From assembly GCA_001464695.1 (NCBI GenBank), contig LNDQ01000039.1:1-64000 (forward strand): a DNA stretch of 64,000 nucleotides, in the 5' to 3' direction. Below, one piece after another: positions 8,066-16,378 of this stretch. The notes under the pieces are model-generated. The model saw only the letters and a program-made list of their open reading frames with translations, was not told where the DNA came from and ran no database searches. The translations under genes were made by a program, and so were the position numbers. The stretch's first letter is position 1. Each line of letters opens with the position of its first letter. The DNA comes from Betaproteobacteria bacterium Ga0077523 (GTDB lineage Bacteria > Pseudomonadota > Gammaproteobacteria > Burkholderiales > Ga0077523).

Positions 8066-8515
8066 GTGGCCACGCTCATTGCCGGCACGCCTGTTCCCGT
8101 CTCCACCCGATTCTGGCTCGGCGTCGCGTTGCCCCACGCGATGGCATTCGTCCTGCTGCTGATGTTCATCGTGATCGGCGGCAAGGGACTTGAATGGAGT
8201 CCGTTCGTCGCCTTCCTGCTGGCACTCGTGGCCATGCCGATCGCGATCCTCATCGCTTGCTGGGTCTTGTTCGTGCGATGGCGCGGCACCCTGTCGCTCG
8301 CCGCAGCCGGCTTGATCGTGCCGTTCGGCATGACCTTCCTGATCGCGTGGACCATGATGACCGCCGGGCAACATTCCTCGTCGGGAGGAAAGGCGGTGGA
8401 ACCCTTGTTCCGCGTCCTCGCCTTGGCAGGCCATTACCCTTGGACGTTTGCCGTGCTGTGGCTCGCCGCACTGGTCGCCCTGATCCTGGCGGCGCGATCT
8501 CGTGACGTGCCATGA
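8066..8515 (+). CDS. four-helix membrane protein of unknown function
   Basis: 149 residues starting at GTG. Four hydrophobic stretches are clear: residues ~17-37, ~46-68, ~74-95 and ~122-144. The soluble loops are short, so it is an integral inner-membrane protein. No family motif seen. The stop overlaps the start of the next gene (ATGA at 8512-8515), which indicates translational coupling with the downstream lipoprotein gene. Confidence 0.6.
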   Translation: MATLIAGTPVPVSTRFWLGVALPHAMAFVLLLMFIVIGGKGLEWSPFVAFLLALVAMPIAILIACWVLFVRWRGTLSLAAAGLIVPFGMTFLIAWTMMTAGQHSSSGGKAVEPLFRVLALAGHYPWTFAVLWLAALVALILAARSRDVP

Positions 8516-9645
8516 CAGTCGGCTATCCAGTCACGCTAGGCGCGAGACCCTGCCGACCGACGATGGGGCTCGCCCTGCTTTCCGCAACGGCCGCGTTGCT
8601 GGCGCTGGCCGGCTGCAATCCCCTCGGGGATGAACCGCCGAAGCACCTGCCGAAGCAGGTGAAGGGCAACTGGGGCCCGAATGGCAAGACGTGCCCGCGC
8701 CTCGATGGGGAATACCAGTTCCTGGCGAGCGACGGCAACGGGTTCCTGCCCGCCGGTGAAGGCATGTATCCACCCGAGTTCGGCCAGTGGTCGGCCGTGC
8801 GTCTGCAATCGCAGTCCGAGGGGCAGTATCGCGTCACCCGCACGATGACACGTGATGATTTCCTCGCTGCGGCGATGCACCTGCGGGATTCGGCCCCGGA
8901 CCGTTACGTCCACTGGCGCGCGGACATGCTCTACAACGCCGGGAAGCAGCGTCTCGATCGGACCTACGCCAACCGGGACGACCGATTGAAGCCGTGGCTA
9001 ACGCAGGACCAGCAGGGCCTGGTCCACGGCCTGGCATGCGAGGCAGGATGGATGACGATGCATCGCGCCACCCGCTTGATCGAGAAGCCGAGCGGGTTGC
9101 GTGCTTCCGAGTTCGTGCAGGTGGACCTCACCCCCGACGTGGAGCACGGCCTGCTGGTACGCACCACCCGCTGCGAACTGAAAAGCGCCCAGATCATGAA
9201 CATCGAGTTCTGCCCGGGTGGCGCGACATCGTTCGCACGCATGGCTCCCGCGACATGGCCGGAGAAATGGGTGGCAAATGCCGGCGATCTGCCCATGCCA
9301 GTGAGCGCAGCGGCCCCGGCACAGGAGGACCGCTCGCTTCCCCGCCAGCCGCCCACTCCCGCGCCCGAGGACCGGCCGCCGCCCGCCGAAATGTCCAGGC
9401 TCGCCACGATCCTCTTCGAGCGTCTTCCCGATAAACTGCCGGCCGGGACGACGCTCGAGTCCATCGTCGCCACACCCGAGGGCGTGCTGCTGGTCTTGCG
9501 CAGTCCTTCGCCCGGGCACGTGCGGGAGGTGACGAATACACTGATCGCCGATGCGGGTGTTGGTGACGTGACACCGATCGGGAAAGTCACGGCGGCCGGC
9601 AACGCGTTGCAGTACCAGCTGATCGTCAAACCAAAGCAGCCATAG
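8512..9645 (+). CDS. putative lipoprotein of unknown function
   Basis: 377 residues. A hydrophobic stretch ending in LALAGC gives a lipobox with Cys near residue 36. If translation starts at the second Met (8563) the signal is of more usual length. The mature part contains a Pro-rich linker (~260-290) and a C-terminal ~80-residue domain with alternating strands (GVLLVLRSPSPGHVREV). That tail resembles small secretion or envelope accessory domains, but I cannot name it. It overlaps the preceding membrane protein gene by four bases. Similar size and context suggest it works with its neighbours in the envelope. Confidence 0.55.
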   Translation: MTVGYPVTLGARPCRPTMGLALLSATAALLALAGCNPLGDEPPKHLPKQVKGNWGPNGKTCPRLDGEYQFLASDGNGFLPAGEGMYPPEFGQWSAVRLQSQSEGQYRVTRTMTRDDFLAAAMHLRDSAPDRYVHWRADMLYNAGKQRLDRTYANRDDRLKPWLTQDQQGLVHGLACEAGWMTMHRATRLIEKPSGLRASEFVQVDLTPDVEHGLLVRTTRCELKSAQIMNIEFCPGGATSFARMAPATWPEKWVANAGDLPMPVSAAAPAQEDRSLPRQPPTPAPEDRPPPAEMSRLATILFERLPDKLPAGTTLESIVATPEGVLLVLRSPSPGHVREVTNTLIADAGVGDVTPIGKVTAAGNALQYQLIVKPKQP

Positions 9646-9668
9646 GCAACAAATGACGGGGGAATGGA

Positions 9669-9953
9669 TTGGGCAAGTACGCAGTCGTGGCCACCTATGA
9701 GATCGCGCCGGAGAAGATCGACGCCTTCCTGCCGTTCCTGCTCGCGCATCGTGACCGCTGCCTGACAGACGAACCGGGTACGCTCCGCTTCGACATCTTG
9801 CGGCCCGAGAAGAACCTGATGCTGTACGAAGTGTACGAAAACGAGGCCGCGTTCCAGGCTCATCGCAACGGCGCTTCGGTGGCGCGCTTCCGCGCCGAGA
9901 CGGAAGCGATCGAGCGGACGCTCACGTTCGTCCCATGCTCCGTCCTGGAGTAG
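9669..9953 (+). CDS. antibiotic biosynthesis monooxygenase (ABM) domain protein
   Basis: 94 residues forming one ferredoxin-like ABM domain: VVATYEIAPEKIDAF, then EPGTLRFDILRP, MLYEVYENEAAFQAH and a final helix. The family includes quinol monooxygenases such as YgiN and many small proteins of unknown substrate. The start is TTG at 9669, with GGGGGAA just upstream as a plausible ribosome-binding site. The GST gene begins 30 bases after its stop, and the two may share a transcript connected with detoxification. Confidence 0.75.
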   Translation: MGKYAVVATYEIAPEKIDAFLPFLLAHRDRCLTDEPGTLRFDILRPEKNLMLYEVYENEAAFQAHRNGASVARFRAETEAIERTLTFVPCSVLE

Positions 9954-9983
9954 CGGGATAACCCGAAGGTGTCTTGAAACGTG

Positions 9984-10685
9984 ATGAAGATTGCTCACCT
10001 CAAGCTGTATCACCACCCCGCCACGCGCAGTGCACGGGTCAAATGGATGCTGCACGAGGTGGTCGGTGACGCGTTCGAGGTCGAGAAGGTCGCGCTCTAC
10101 GATGGCGTGCAGTACGGCGCGGACTTTCTGGCGCTCAATCCCAACCATTGCGTGCCGGTGCTCGAGATCACCTGGGAAGGCGGCGAGGTGCAGCGGATGA
10201 TCGAGAGTGCGGCGATGGTCGCGTTCCTCGCCGATGCGTATCCGGAGAAGGGTCTGGCTCCACCGCCCGGCGCGTCACCGCAACGCGCCGACTACCTCCA
10301 GATGTTGCATTTCGGTGCCACGTCGATGGACGTGATGCTCTCGCAAGTGCGGATCCACGAACACATGTTGCCCGCGGCGCAACGCGACGCGCGCACGGTC
10401 GCACGCTACCGCAGCAAGTTCGCGCAGGAGGCAGAGCCGCAGTTGGCCCGCCGCCTCGAGGAAAACCCCTACATCTGCGGCGACGCGTTCACGGCGGCGG
10501 ATTGCCTGGTCGCCTATGACGTGTTCTGGGCTCGCGGCTACGGCCTTTGCCGCGACGAGATCTTCCGGCGTTACCTCAGCACGGTTTCCAAGCGACCCGC
10601 CTTCGCGAGCGCGTTCGCCGACGCCAGGGAGTTTTCGCCCGTGGTGCCGGAGGACAAGCCGCTGGCCACGCTGTTCACGGGCTGA
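9984..10685 (+). CDS. glutathione S-transferase family protein
   Basis: 233 residues. The N-terminal thioredoxin-like domain has LYHHPATRSARVKWMLHE, with the Ser/Arg region typical of bacterial GSTs, and the cis-Pro loop NHCVPVLEI. It then has the glutathione-binding IESAAMVAFLAD. The C-terminal helical domain holds FTAADCLVAYDVFW, the usual N-capping motif. The substrate is unknown. The family conjugates or reduces electrophiles with glutathione in the cytoplasm. A GTG immediately before the ATG (9981) is an alternative start. Confidence 0.85.
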   Translation: MKIAHLKLYHHPATRSARVKWMLHEVVGDAFEVEKVALYDGVQYGADFLALNPNHCVPVLEITWEGGEVQRMIESAAMVAFLADAYPEKGLAPPPGASPQRADYLQMLHFGATSMDVMLSQVRIHEHMLPAAQRDARTVARYRSKFAQEAEPQLARRLEENPYICGDAFTAADCLVAYDVFWARGYGLCRDEIFRRYLSTVSKRPAFASAFADAREFSPVVPEDKPLATLFTG

Positions 10686-10742
10686 GCGCGCATCACGGCC
10701 CGATCGGGAACCATCGGCACACCGAATTCTCCAGGCGGACTC

Positions 10743-11144
10743 ATGCTGAAGACCTACACGGGTAGTTGCCACTGCGGCGCAGTGCAGTTCGAAGCAGACC
10801 TCGATCTCACGCAGAGCACTTTCCGCTGCAACTGTTCGATCTGCCGGAGAACCCGCTTCTGGGCGGCGGTGGCGAAGGAAGACGCCTTCCGCCTGCTGAA
10901 GGGCTCGGATCAGTTGACCCAATACCTGTTCAACACCCGCAAGAACCAGCACTACTTCTGCAGGCATTGCGGCGTACGCGCCTTCGGCATCGGCACCGAA
11001 ACACCGATCGGCAAGATGGTCGGGGTCAATCTGGGTTGCCTGACGAACGTCTCCGAGGAAGAACTCGCCCGCATCCCCATCACGTACGTGGATGGCCGGA
11101 GCGACCAGTGGCAAAGTGCGCCGGCATTCTTCGCGCACCTCTAG
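10743..11144 (+). CDS. GFA family protein (glutathione-dependent formaldehyde-activating enzyme-like)
   Basis: 133 residues with the zinc-ligand pattern of the GFA/CENP-V fold: SCHCGAVQFE near residue 7-16, RCNCSICRR at ~37-45 and FCRHCGVRAFG at ~78-88. The family was named after the Gfa enzyme that helps glutathione react with formaldehyde, but most members have not been tested. It sits between a GST and ChaA, in line with a glutathione-linked detoxification role. The next gene starts three bases after the stop. Confidence 0.85.
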   Translation: MLKTYTGSCHCGAVQFEADLDLTQSTFRCNCSICRRTRFWAAVAKEDAFRLLKGSDQLTQYLFNTRKNQHYFCRHCGVRAFGIGTETPIGKMVGVNLGCLTNVSEEELARIPITYVDGRSDQWQSAPAFFAHL

Positions 11145-11147
11145 GCC

Positions 11148-12275
11148 ATGGACACCACCAACCCCACGTTGGCGGCACGCATCCGGCAGGAATGGTTTCT
11201 CGCGATCAGCATCCCCACGTGCGCGATTCTCTACTTCTGGGGCGGCACGCTGTGGACGCAGCTAGCGAGCTGGCCGCTGCTGATCGTCCTGTTCGCGTGG
11301 CTCTTCGCGGCGATCCTCGGGTCCGCGCTCGCGGTCGTTCGTCACGCCGATCGACTGGCGGAGCAACTCGGTGAACCCTATGGCACGTTGATCCTCACGC
11401 TGTCGGTGACCGTCATCGAGGTAACCAGCATTTCCGCCGTCATGCTGCATGGCGAATCCAACCCGACACTGGCCCGCGACACGCTGTTCGCCGTGGTCAT
11501 GATCATCCTCAACGGAATGGTGGGCCTGTCGCTGCTGGTCGGCGGCTGGTGTCACCGCGAACAGCATCACAACCTGCAGGGCGCCAACATCTATCTGGGC
11601 GCCATCGTCCCCCTCATCGTCCTGAGCCTCGTCCTGCCCAACTTCACCCAGACCACACCGGGGGCGACGCTGTCGTTCGCGCAGCAGGTGTTTCTCGTGT
11701 TCGTATCGATCGGCCTCTATGGGACGTTCCTGGTCGTTCAGACCGGCCGGCACAGCGGCTACTTCTCGGTGGTGCCGGACGTCAGGTCCCGGTCCACTGC
11801 GACATCGACACCGGCCACGGGCCGACGGATCGCCTGGCCTTCGTTCTGCCTCGCGGCCAACCTGCTGCCGGCGCTGTTCCTGGCCGAGCAACTTTCCCGC
11901 CCCATCGACCATCTGATCGAGACACTCCTTGCGCCGGCAGCCGTGGGTGGTGTCATCGTGGCCGCCCTGGTGGCCACTCCCGAAGCGCTGGGCGCGGTGC
12001 GCGCCGCGCTCGCCAATCAGCTGCAGCGCTCGGTGAACATCTTCCTGGGTTCGGTGCTCGCGACCATCGGGCTCACGGTCCCCGCAATGGTGTTGATCAG
12101 CGAGATGTCCGGGCACACCATGATCCTCGGGGTGCAGCACGCCGAACTCGTCCTGTTGGTGCTCACCATCGTGGTCAGCATGATCACTTTCGCCAGCGGG
12201 CGAACCAACATCTTGCAGGGCGCGGTCCATCTGGTGCTGTTCGCTGCGTACATCCTGCTCATCTTCCAGAGCTAG
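11148..12275 (+). CDS. chaA: calcium/proton antiporter, ChaA type
   Basis: 375 residues with about eleven transmembrane segments. The two Ca/cation-exchanger alpha-repeats are visible, each with a conserved acidic residue: GTLILTLSVTVIEVTSI and LVATPEALGAVRAAL, followed by the ATIGLTVPAMV helix. ChaA exports Ca2+ or Na+ in exchange for protons across the inner membrane. Its length is close to E. coli ChaA. The gene is tightly packed behind the GFA gene. Confidence 0.85.
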   Translation: MDTTNPTLAARIRQEWFLAISIPTCAILYFWGGTLWTQLASWPLLIVLFAWLFAAILGSALAVVRHADRLAEQLGEPYGTLILTLSVTVIEVTSISAVMLHGESNPTLARDTLFAVVMIILNGMVGLSLLVGGWCHREQHHNLQGANIYLGAIVPLIVLSLVLPNFTQTTPGATLSFAQQVFLVFVSIGLYGTFLVVQTGRHSGYFSVVPDVRSRSTATSTPATGRRIAWPSFCLAANLLPALFLAEQLSRPIDHLIETLLAPAAVGGVIVAALVATPEALGAVRAALANQLQRSVNIFLGSVLATIGLTVPAMVLISEMSGHTMILGVQHAELVLLVLTIVVSMITFASGRTNILQGAVHLVLFAAYILLIFQS

Positions 12276-12394
12276 CGGGCAGGCGGCGCATCGGCGCAGA
12301 TTGCGCGAGCAGGGACAGAACATCCTCGTCCCGACGACTGCCGAGATCGACATCGCCTCGCACGTTTCGAGGCGTGAACAACCAGGATGGTCAG

Positions 12395-12586
12395 ATGACA
12401 TACATGAAACGGGAACACATCGCCACGAAGATCCGTGATGCGTTCGTCACAGCAGCACTGCAAGCCTACGAGGATGCCGGCATCCAGGGGCTGTGCGCGG
12501 AGGGACGGTGGGAAGCTGCGGTGAGTGCGATGCAGTCGGTCGACGTGACGGATTTATTGGACAAGACCAATGCGCCCCCGCCCTGA
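12395..12586 (+). CDS. conserved-looking small protein
   Basis: 63 residues, MTYMKREHIATKIRDAF then AYEDAGIQGLCAEGRWE. It is helical and charged with no signal peptide. The segment QAYEDAGIQGLCAEGRWEAA looks conserved and non-random, and I believe small proteins of this kind occur in other proteobacteria, function unknown. The start could also be the second Met (12404). A tandem hairpin repeat begins directly after the stop. Confidence 0.55.
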   Translation: MTYMKREHIATKIRDAFVTAALQAYEDAGIQGLCAEGRWEAAVSAMQSVDVTDLLDKTNAPPP

Positions 12587-12588
12587 CC

Positions 12589-12711
12589 CACCCCCGGCAT
12601 AGCCGGCGCTGCGCTGCCCCCTCCCTCCGCCCTCCCCCGGCATAGCCGGCGCTGCGCTGCCCCCTCCCTCCGCCCTCCCCCGGCATAGCCGGGGGAGGTC
12701 GGGATGGGGGC
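12589..12711. repeat. interspersed hairpin repeat, copy 2, with 43-bp tandem units
   Basis: CCCCCGGCAT occurs at 12591, 12634 and 12677, a period of exactly 43 bases. The first two units carry a broken hairpin (CCCCCGGCATAGCCGG then CGCTGCGCTG). The third completes the stem CCTCCCCCGGC / GCCGGGGGAGG (12675-12699) and ends in GGGATGGGGGC, the reverse complement of the leader of the other copies. Tandem growth of a partial unit distinguishes this copy. Confidence 0.75.
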
Positions 12712-12802
12712 CGAGCGGATTCCCATTGTTCCGCTACGGCAGTTAACATCGGCCGTGAGTCACGACGTCGACCACCATCGCAGACTCTCTCCTCTACCGC
12801 CG

Positions 12803-13003
12803 ATGCATTCGAACCTCACCGTCACTGAGATCTTCCTGATCGCACTTGCAATCATCTTTACGATCCCGTACCAGACTTGGCGCATCGCCAAGACCGACGA
12901 CTACGCGCTGCTGCTGATGGCCGTGGCGAGCACGATGCTGACGGTGCCGGTGGTGACACCGAAGCTGCAGCGACTGCAGCGCATCGTGTCGCAGGCGGCT
13001 TGA
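12803..13003 (+). CDS. small two-helix membrane protein
   Basis: 66 residues. Two hydrophobic segments, ~8-23 (IFLIALAIIFTIPY) and ~33-50 (YALLLMAVASTMLTVPVV), are separated by a short charged loop. A basic C-terminal tail follows. No known family. The start at 12803 excludes an unlikely upstream extension derived from the repeat. The cupin gene follows 9 bases after the stop, which suggests co-transcription. Confidence 0.5.
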   Translation: MHSNLTVTEIFLIALAIIFTIPYQTWRIAKTDDYALLLMAVASTMLTVPVVTPKLQRLQRIVSQAA

Positions 13004-13012
13004 GACAGAGCC

Positions 13013-13417
13013 GTGGCAGCCAGCGACCCGCCTGACCTGACTTCCACCTTCGTACGGCTGCGCAGCGACGGCAGCGCGGAACCGCTTCCGGTCGACGATT
13101 CGTTCTGGCAGCGGCTCGCGAGGGGCCAGCTCGGCACTTTCCGCGACGAGCATCTGGTCTCCTGCTACGCCTTCGACGCCAACTGGACTTCCTGGGAGAT
13201 GCACCCGAAGGGCGACGAGATCGTTTGCCTGCTGTCGGGATCGGTCACGTTCGTGCTTGAGGAACTGCATGGCAACCGCGAGATCCTGCTCGACCGGGCC
13301 AACGCTTTCGCGATCGTCCCCAGGGGAACGTGGCACACCGCCAAGGTGCACGAGCCCTCCAGCATGTTGTTCATCACGCCCGGTGAGGACACGCAGCATC
13401 GAGCCATCGAAGCGTAG
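13013..13417 (+). CDS. cupin domain protein
   Basis: 134 residues beginning at GTG. A single cupin fold is evident: WEMHPKGDEIVCLLSGSVTF is motif 1 (His and Glu metal ligands) and NAFAIVPRGTWHTAKV is motif 2 with the last His. The metal-binding set appears intact. Function cannot be told from sequence; such proteins range from dioxygenases and isomerases to sensors. It overlaps nothing and follows a tiny membrane protein gene closely. Confidence 0.8.
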   Translation: MAASDPPDLTSTFVRLRSDGSAEPLPVDDSFWQRLARGQLGTFRDEHLVSCYAFDANWTSWEMHPKGDEIVCLLSGSVTFVLEELHGNREILLDRANAFAIVPRGTWHTAKVHEPSSMLFITPGEDTQHRAIEA

Positions 13418-13528
13418 CCGCACCGCTCGCTCGAACACCGTCGCGGAGCAGCCGACTGGTAAGGCCGTCGACGCGCTTAAGATATGCCTGTGCCCCACCC
13501 CACCGCATCCACCCACGAGGAGAACGTC

Positions 13529-14197
13529 ATGTCGGATTCCACAGTCGCCCCCGCGCGCCGCAGCTTCATCGCCACGTTCGCCGCAGCAGCCGCGGCGGTG
13601 GGATTAGCGAAGCCTGTCCCGGCAACGGCCGCCGCAGAGTCGGGGGGCGGAACAGCCTTCCAGGCGTGGCTCGAGAGCATTCACGGCAAATACCGCCAGG
13701 TCTATGACGCCACGGCACCGAACAACGGCTATGCACTTGCCTGGTCGCACGTGTATCTCACCACCGGTGTGGAGGGCTACGACGTCCCGGAGTCCGAACT
13801 CGGCGTGGTCGTGGTGTTGCGCCTCACGGCAGTTCCCCTCGCGCTGCAGAGCGACGTGTGGGCGAAGTACAAGCTGGGCGAGTTCTACAAGATCAACGAC
13901 CTCGCGACCAAAGCCCCCGCCGTTCGCAACCCGTTTGCGTTCACCAAGCCGGGCGATCTGCCTTTCCCCGAAGCCGCGCTGGACCAGTTGATCGCCCGCG
14001 GTGTGCGCGTTGCGGTATGCAACACCGCCATTCACTTCCAGAGCATGCGCATCGCGAAGGAAGCCGGTGTCGCCCATGAAGTCGTGAAGGGTGACTTCCT
14101 CGCTGGCGTCATCCCGGGCGTGCAAGTCGTGCCCTCCGGTGTGCTAGCTATCAACGGTGCGCAGCGGAAAGGCTGCACCTATTGCTTCGCCGGTTGA
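13529..14197 (+). CDS. DsrE-family protein with Tat-like signal
   Basis: 222 residues. The start at 13529 has a GAGGAGAAC ribosome-binding site. The N-terminus ARRSFIATFAAAAAAVGLA is a twin-arginine-like export signal. The C-terminal half has the DsrE/F-like fold, including GVRVAVCNTAIHFQSM and GVIPGVQVVPSGVLAI. DsrE-like proteins handle sulfur transfer, usually in the cytoplasm; exported versions are of unknown role. The mature protein has two Cys near the end (CTYC) and one in the middle (VCNT). No dsr or sox gene is nearby. Confidence 0.7.
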   Translation: MSDSTVAPARRSFIATFAAAAAAVGLAKPVPATAAAESGGGTAFQAWLESIHGKYRQVYDATAPNNGYALAWSHVYLTTGVEGYDVPESELGVVVVLRLTAVPLALQSDVWAKYKLGEFYKINDLATKAPAVRNPFAFTKPGDLPFPEAALDQLIARGVRVAVCNTAIHFQSMRIAKEAGVAHEVVKGDFLAGVIPGVQVVPSGVLAINGAQRKGCTYCFAG

Positions 14198-14235
14198 CCC
14201 CGGTCGCCGTGGATCATCGTCCCCACGCCCGCGGG

Positions 14236-14916
14236 ATGGCTCATGCCCGGACCCAAGGCGTACGGCATGCTGGGCTATCGTGGCTCTGGCCGATCGCGGT
14301 CGGCCTTGCCGCCTGCAGCACCACGCCGGTCGCGAACACCCCTGTGCTCGTGACGGCAGCGCCGGCGGAGATTCATGCCTACTTCAGCAACACCGGCCGG
14401 AAAGTGCTGACGTTCGCGGGCTATTCCGGTTCCGGCTACGAGAACGAAGCGGCTATGCTGGCCGCCGCCGACCGCGTCCTCGACGATTTCGACCCGAAGA
14501 AAACGATCGTGAACATCGGTGCCACGCCGGACGGGATCGGTGCGGTCTATGCACTCGCGAAGCGCAAGGGCTTTGAGACCACGGGCATCGTATCGACCCA
14601 GGCGCGGCAGTATGCCGCGTCGCCTCAGGTCGATCGGGTCTTCTACGTGGAGGACGCGACGTGGGGCGGCTACCTGGAGGGCTCCCGCGAGCTGTCGCCC
14701 ACGTCGAGTGCGATGGTGGCAGTGAGCGATGTCATGGTCGCCATCGGCGGTGGTGCCGTGGCCCGCGACGAGATTCTGGAAGCGAAGCGCCTGGGCAAGG
14801 ACGTGCGCTTCATCGCGGCGGACATGAATCACTCGAGGGCGCTCGAAACCGCAGCCCGCAAGGGGCTGCCTGCACCCACCGACTTCCGCGGCGCCGTACA
14901 CGAGATGTTCCGATGA
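14236..14916 (+). CDS. putative lipoprotein with Rossmann-like (SLOG-type) domain
   Basis: 226 residues. A hydrophobic N-terminus ends in VGLAACSTT, a lipobox. The rest looks like a nucleotide-binding Rossmann fold: TIVNIGATPDGIGAVYALAK (glycine-rich loop), GIVSTQAR, VFYVEDATWGGY, VMVAIGGGAVARDEI and VRFIAADMNHS. The GGGxxxRDE motif recalls LOG/SLOG proteins, which bind nucleotides. A lipid-anchored nucleotide-binding protein would be unusual, so an upstream or downstream start or a false signal should be kept in mind. A TTG start at 14182 is possible but would overlap the preceding gene. Confidence 0.5.
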   Translation: MAHARTQGVRHAGLSWLWPIAVGLAACSTTPVANTPVLVTAAPAEIHAYFSNTGRKVLTFAGYSGSGYENEAAMLAAADRVLDDFDPKKTIVNIGATPDGIGAVYALAKRKGFETTGIVSTQARQYAASPQVDRVFYVEDATWGGYLEGSRELSPTSSAMVAVSDVMVAIGGGAVARDEILEAKRLGKDVRFIAADMNHSRALETAARKGLPAPTDFRGAVHEMFR

Positions 14917-14931
14917 ACGAGGCCCCCTTGC

Positions 14932-15579
14932 ATGCCTGATCTCCTGCCCCCCTGGCCGCTCCTGTCCGCGTTCCTGATCGCGAGCGTCGTGCTCGCGATC
15001 ACGCCCGGTCCGGGCGTGCTCTATATCGTGACGCGCAGTCTCCTGCAGGGGCGGCGCTATGGGCTGGCATCGGTTGCCGGCGTCGCGCTCGGCAATCTCG
15101 GCAACGCCTTCGGTGCTTCGATCGGTCTCGCTGCCCTGTTCGCCGTTTCGTCGCTGGCTTTCACCGTCGTCAAGTTCGCGGGCGCGTTGTACCTCGTGTA
15201 TCTGGGCGTCCAGGCGCTGCGCAGCGCAGCGCCGCCCCGATCCGCGGCAACGCCGGAACCTGCCCGGCTCGGGCGAATCTTTCGCGACGGATTCGTGGTC
15301 GCCCTGCTGAACCCGAAGACCGCGGTGTTCTTCGCCGCGTTCCTGCCGCAGTTCATGAGCGCCGAATCGGTCAGCGTGGCACAGAGCATGACTCTGGGTT
15401 TGATCTTCGTGGCGATCGCCGCAACGACCGACACCGCCTATGCGTTCGCGGCTGGCGCGGTAGCTCCGCTGCTCGGGCGGGCGCACGGTATCCGAACACT
15501 GGGCCGCTACGTCACCGGTGGCGCGTTCATCGGGCTGGGAATCTTCACGGCCATCTCCGGTTCGCGCAGCAGCAAGTGA
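14932..15579 (+). CDS. LysE/RhtB family amino-acid exporter
   Basis: 215 residues, six predicted transmembrane helices. The N-terminal signature AITPGPGVLYIVTRSLLQGR is diagnostic, as are the second-helix GVALGNLGNAFGA and LVYLGVQALR. LysE/RhtB transporters export amino acids or homoserine lactones driven by proton motive force. The substrate cannot be predicted. It overlaps the next gene by four bases. Confidence 0.85.
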   Translation: MPDLLPPWPLLSAFLIASVVLAITPGPGVLYIVTRSLLQGRRYGLASVAGVALGNLGNAFGASIGLAALFAVSSLAFTVVKFAGALYLVYLGVQALRSAAPPRSAATPEPARLGRIFRDGFVVALLNPKTAVFFAAFLPQFMSAESVSVAQSMTLGLIFVAIAATTDTAYAFAAGAVAPLLGRAHGIRTLGRYVTGGAFIGLGIFTAISGSRSSK

Positions 15580-16307
15580 AACCTCAGCCCTCGCAGGGCC
15601 GCCCCAAGAGGCCTGCCCCCCTGGGGGGAAGCGCCACGGGCCCATCGGGGGGAACGTCACACCCGTTTTGCCGGTTGCCCGCGAGGGTGTATCACCTGGC
15701 CGAGGCGTCGAACTGGCCCGCGATACAACGCGAGGGATTGCACTGCGCGAGCACCTTGCTCGATCGTGCCGGCATCGTCGGCAAGGCGCGGCGGCGCTGG
15801 GAGCAAGAGCAACGTCCGGAGCACGCAGCGCTGCCCAACGGCGCATGGATACGCGACCAGCGGCCGATGCCGCCGGATGCCCTCGCGCGCTGCCTCGTGG
15901 ACATGACCCCGGCGCAGTGGTACGCCCTGATCAACGGCAAGGTGTTCTTCTGGTTCGATCCCGCGCGGTTGAACCGCCAGCGCGCCGCCTGCTCGTCGCG
16001 CCCGCAGGTGGTGCTGACCGTGGATGCGCTGCGACTCGCCGAAACCTATGCCGATCGCGTCGCGCTCACGCCGTTCAATACGGGGAACGCGCGTCGTCGC
16101 CCGGCAACACGCGGGGGCGCCACGTTCGTGCCATTCCGGACGTGGCTCGATTCCGGGTGGGCCACCGAGGCCGCGTTGCTCGGCATTCGCGAGCGCAGCC
16201 GTTCCCACCCACCGGTGGAATTCACCGTCAGCGGATCGATTCCCGACATCCTGACGTTCGCGGTCGACGTGCGACCGCTGGCACCGGGCCAGTCGTTCGC
16301 GCCGTGA
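15576..16307 (+). CDS. DUF7002-like protein of unknown function
   Basis: 243 residues from a GTG that overlaps the LysE stop (GTGA). The first ~37 residues are Pro/Gly-rich. The conserved part starts with RVYHLAEASNWPAIQREGL, and continues through MPPDALARCLVDMTPAQWY and LINGKVFFWFDPARL. The opening H...W..I...GL followed by a FWFDP segment resembles the DUF7002 group and, more remotely, ADP-ribosyltransferase-fold proteins such as DarT; no catalytic assignment is made. A GTG near 15684 would remove the odd N-terminus. Coupling to LysE may be incidental. Confidence 0.5.
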   Translation: MKPQPSQGRPKRPAPLGGSATGPSGGTSHPFCRLPARVYHLAEASNWPAIQREGLHCASTLLDRAGIVGKARRRWEQEQRPEHAALPNGAWIRDQRPMPPDALARCLVDMTPAQWYALINGKVFFWFDPARLNRQRAACSSRPQVVLTVDALRLAETYADRVALTPFNTGNARRRPATRGGATFVPFRTWLDSGWATEAALLGIRERSRSHPPVEFTVSGSIPDILTFAVDVRPLAPGQSFAP

Positions 16308-16378
16308 TCGCTGCGCACCATTGAATGCCGGGCGGCCCCGGATCTATGATCGGTCCGTCGCCCTAGTCGGAGGCTCCC

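Noticed and set aside
12589-12711. Possible CRISPR array because of regular 43-base spacing
   Set aside because: The units are contiguous copies with no unique spacers, and no cas gene is present.
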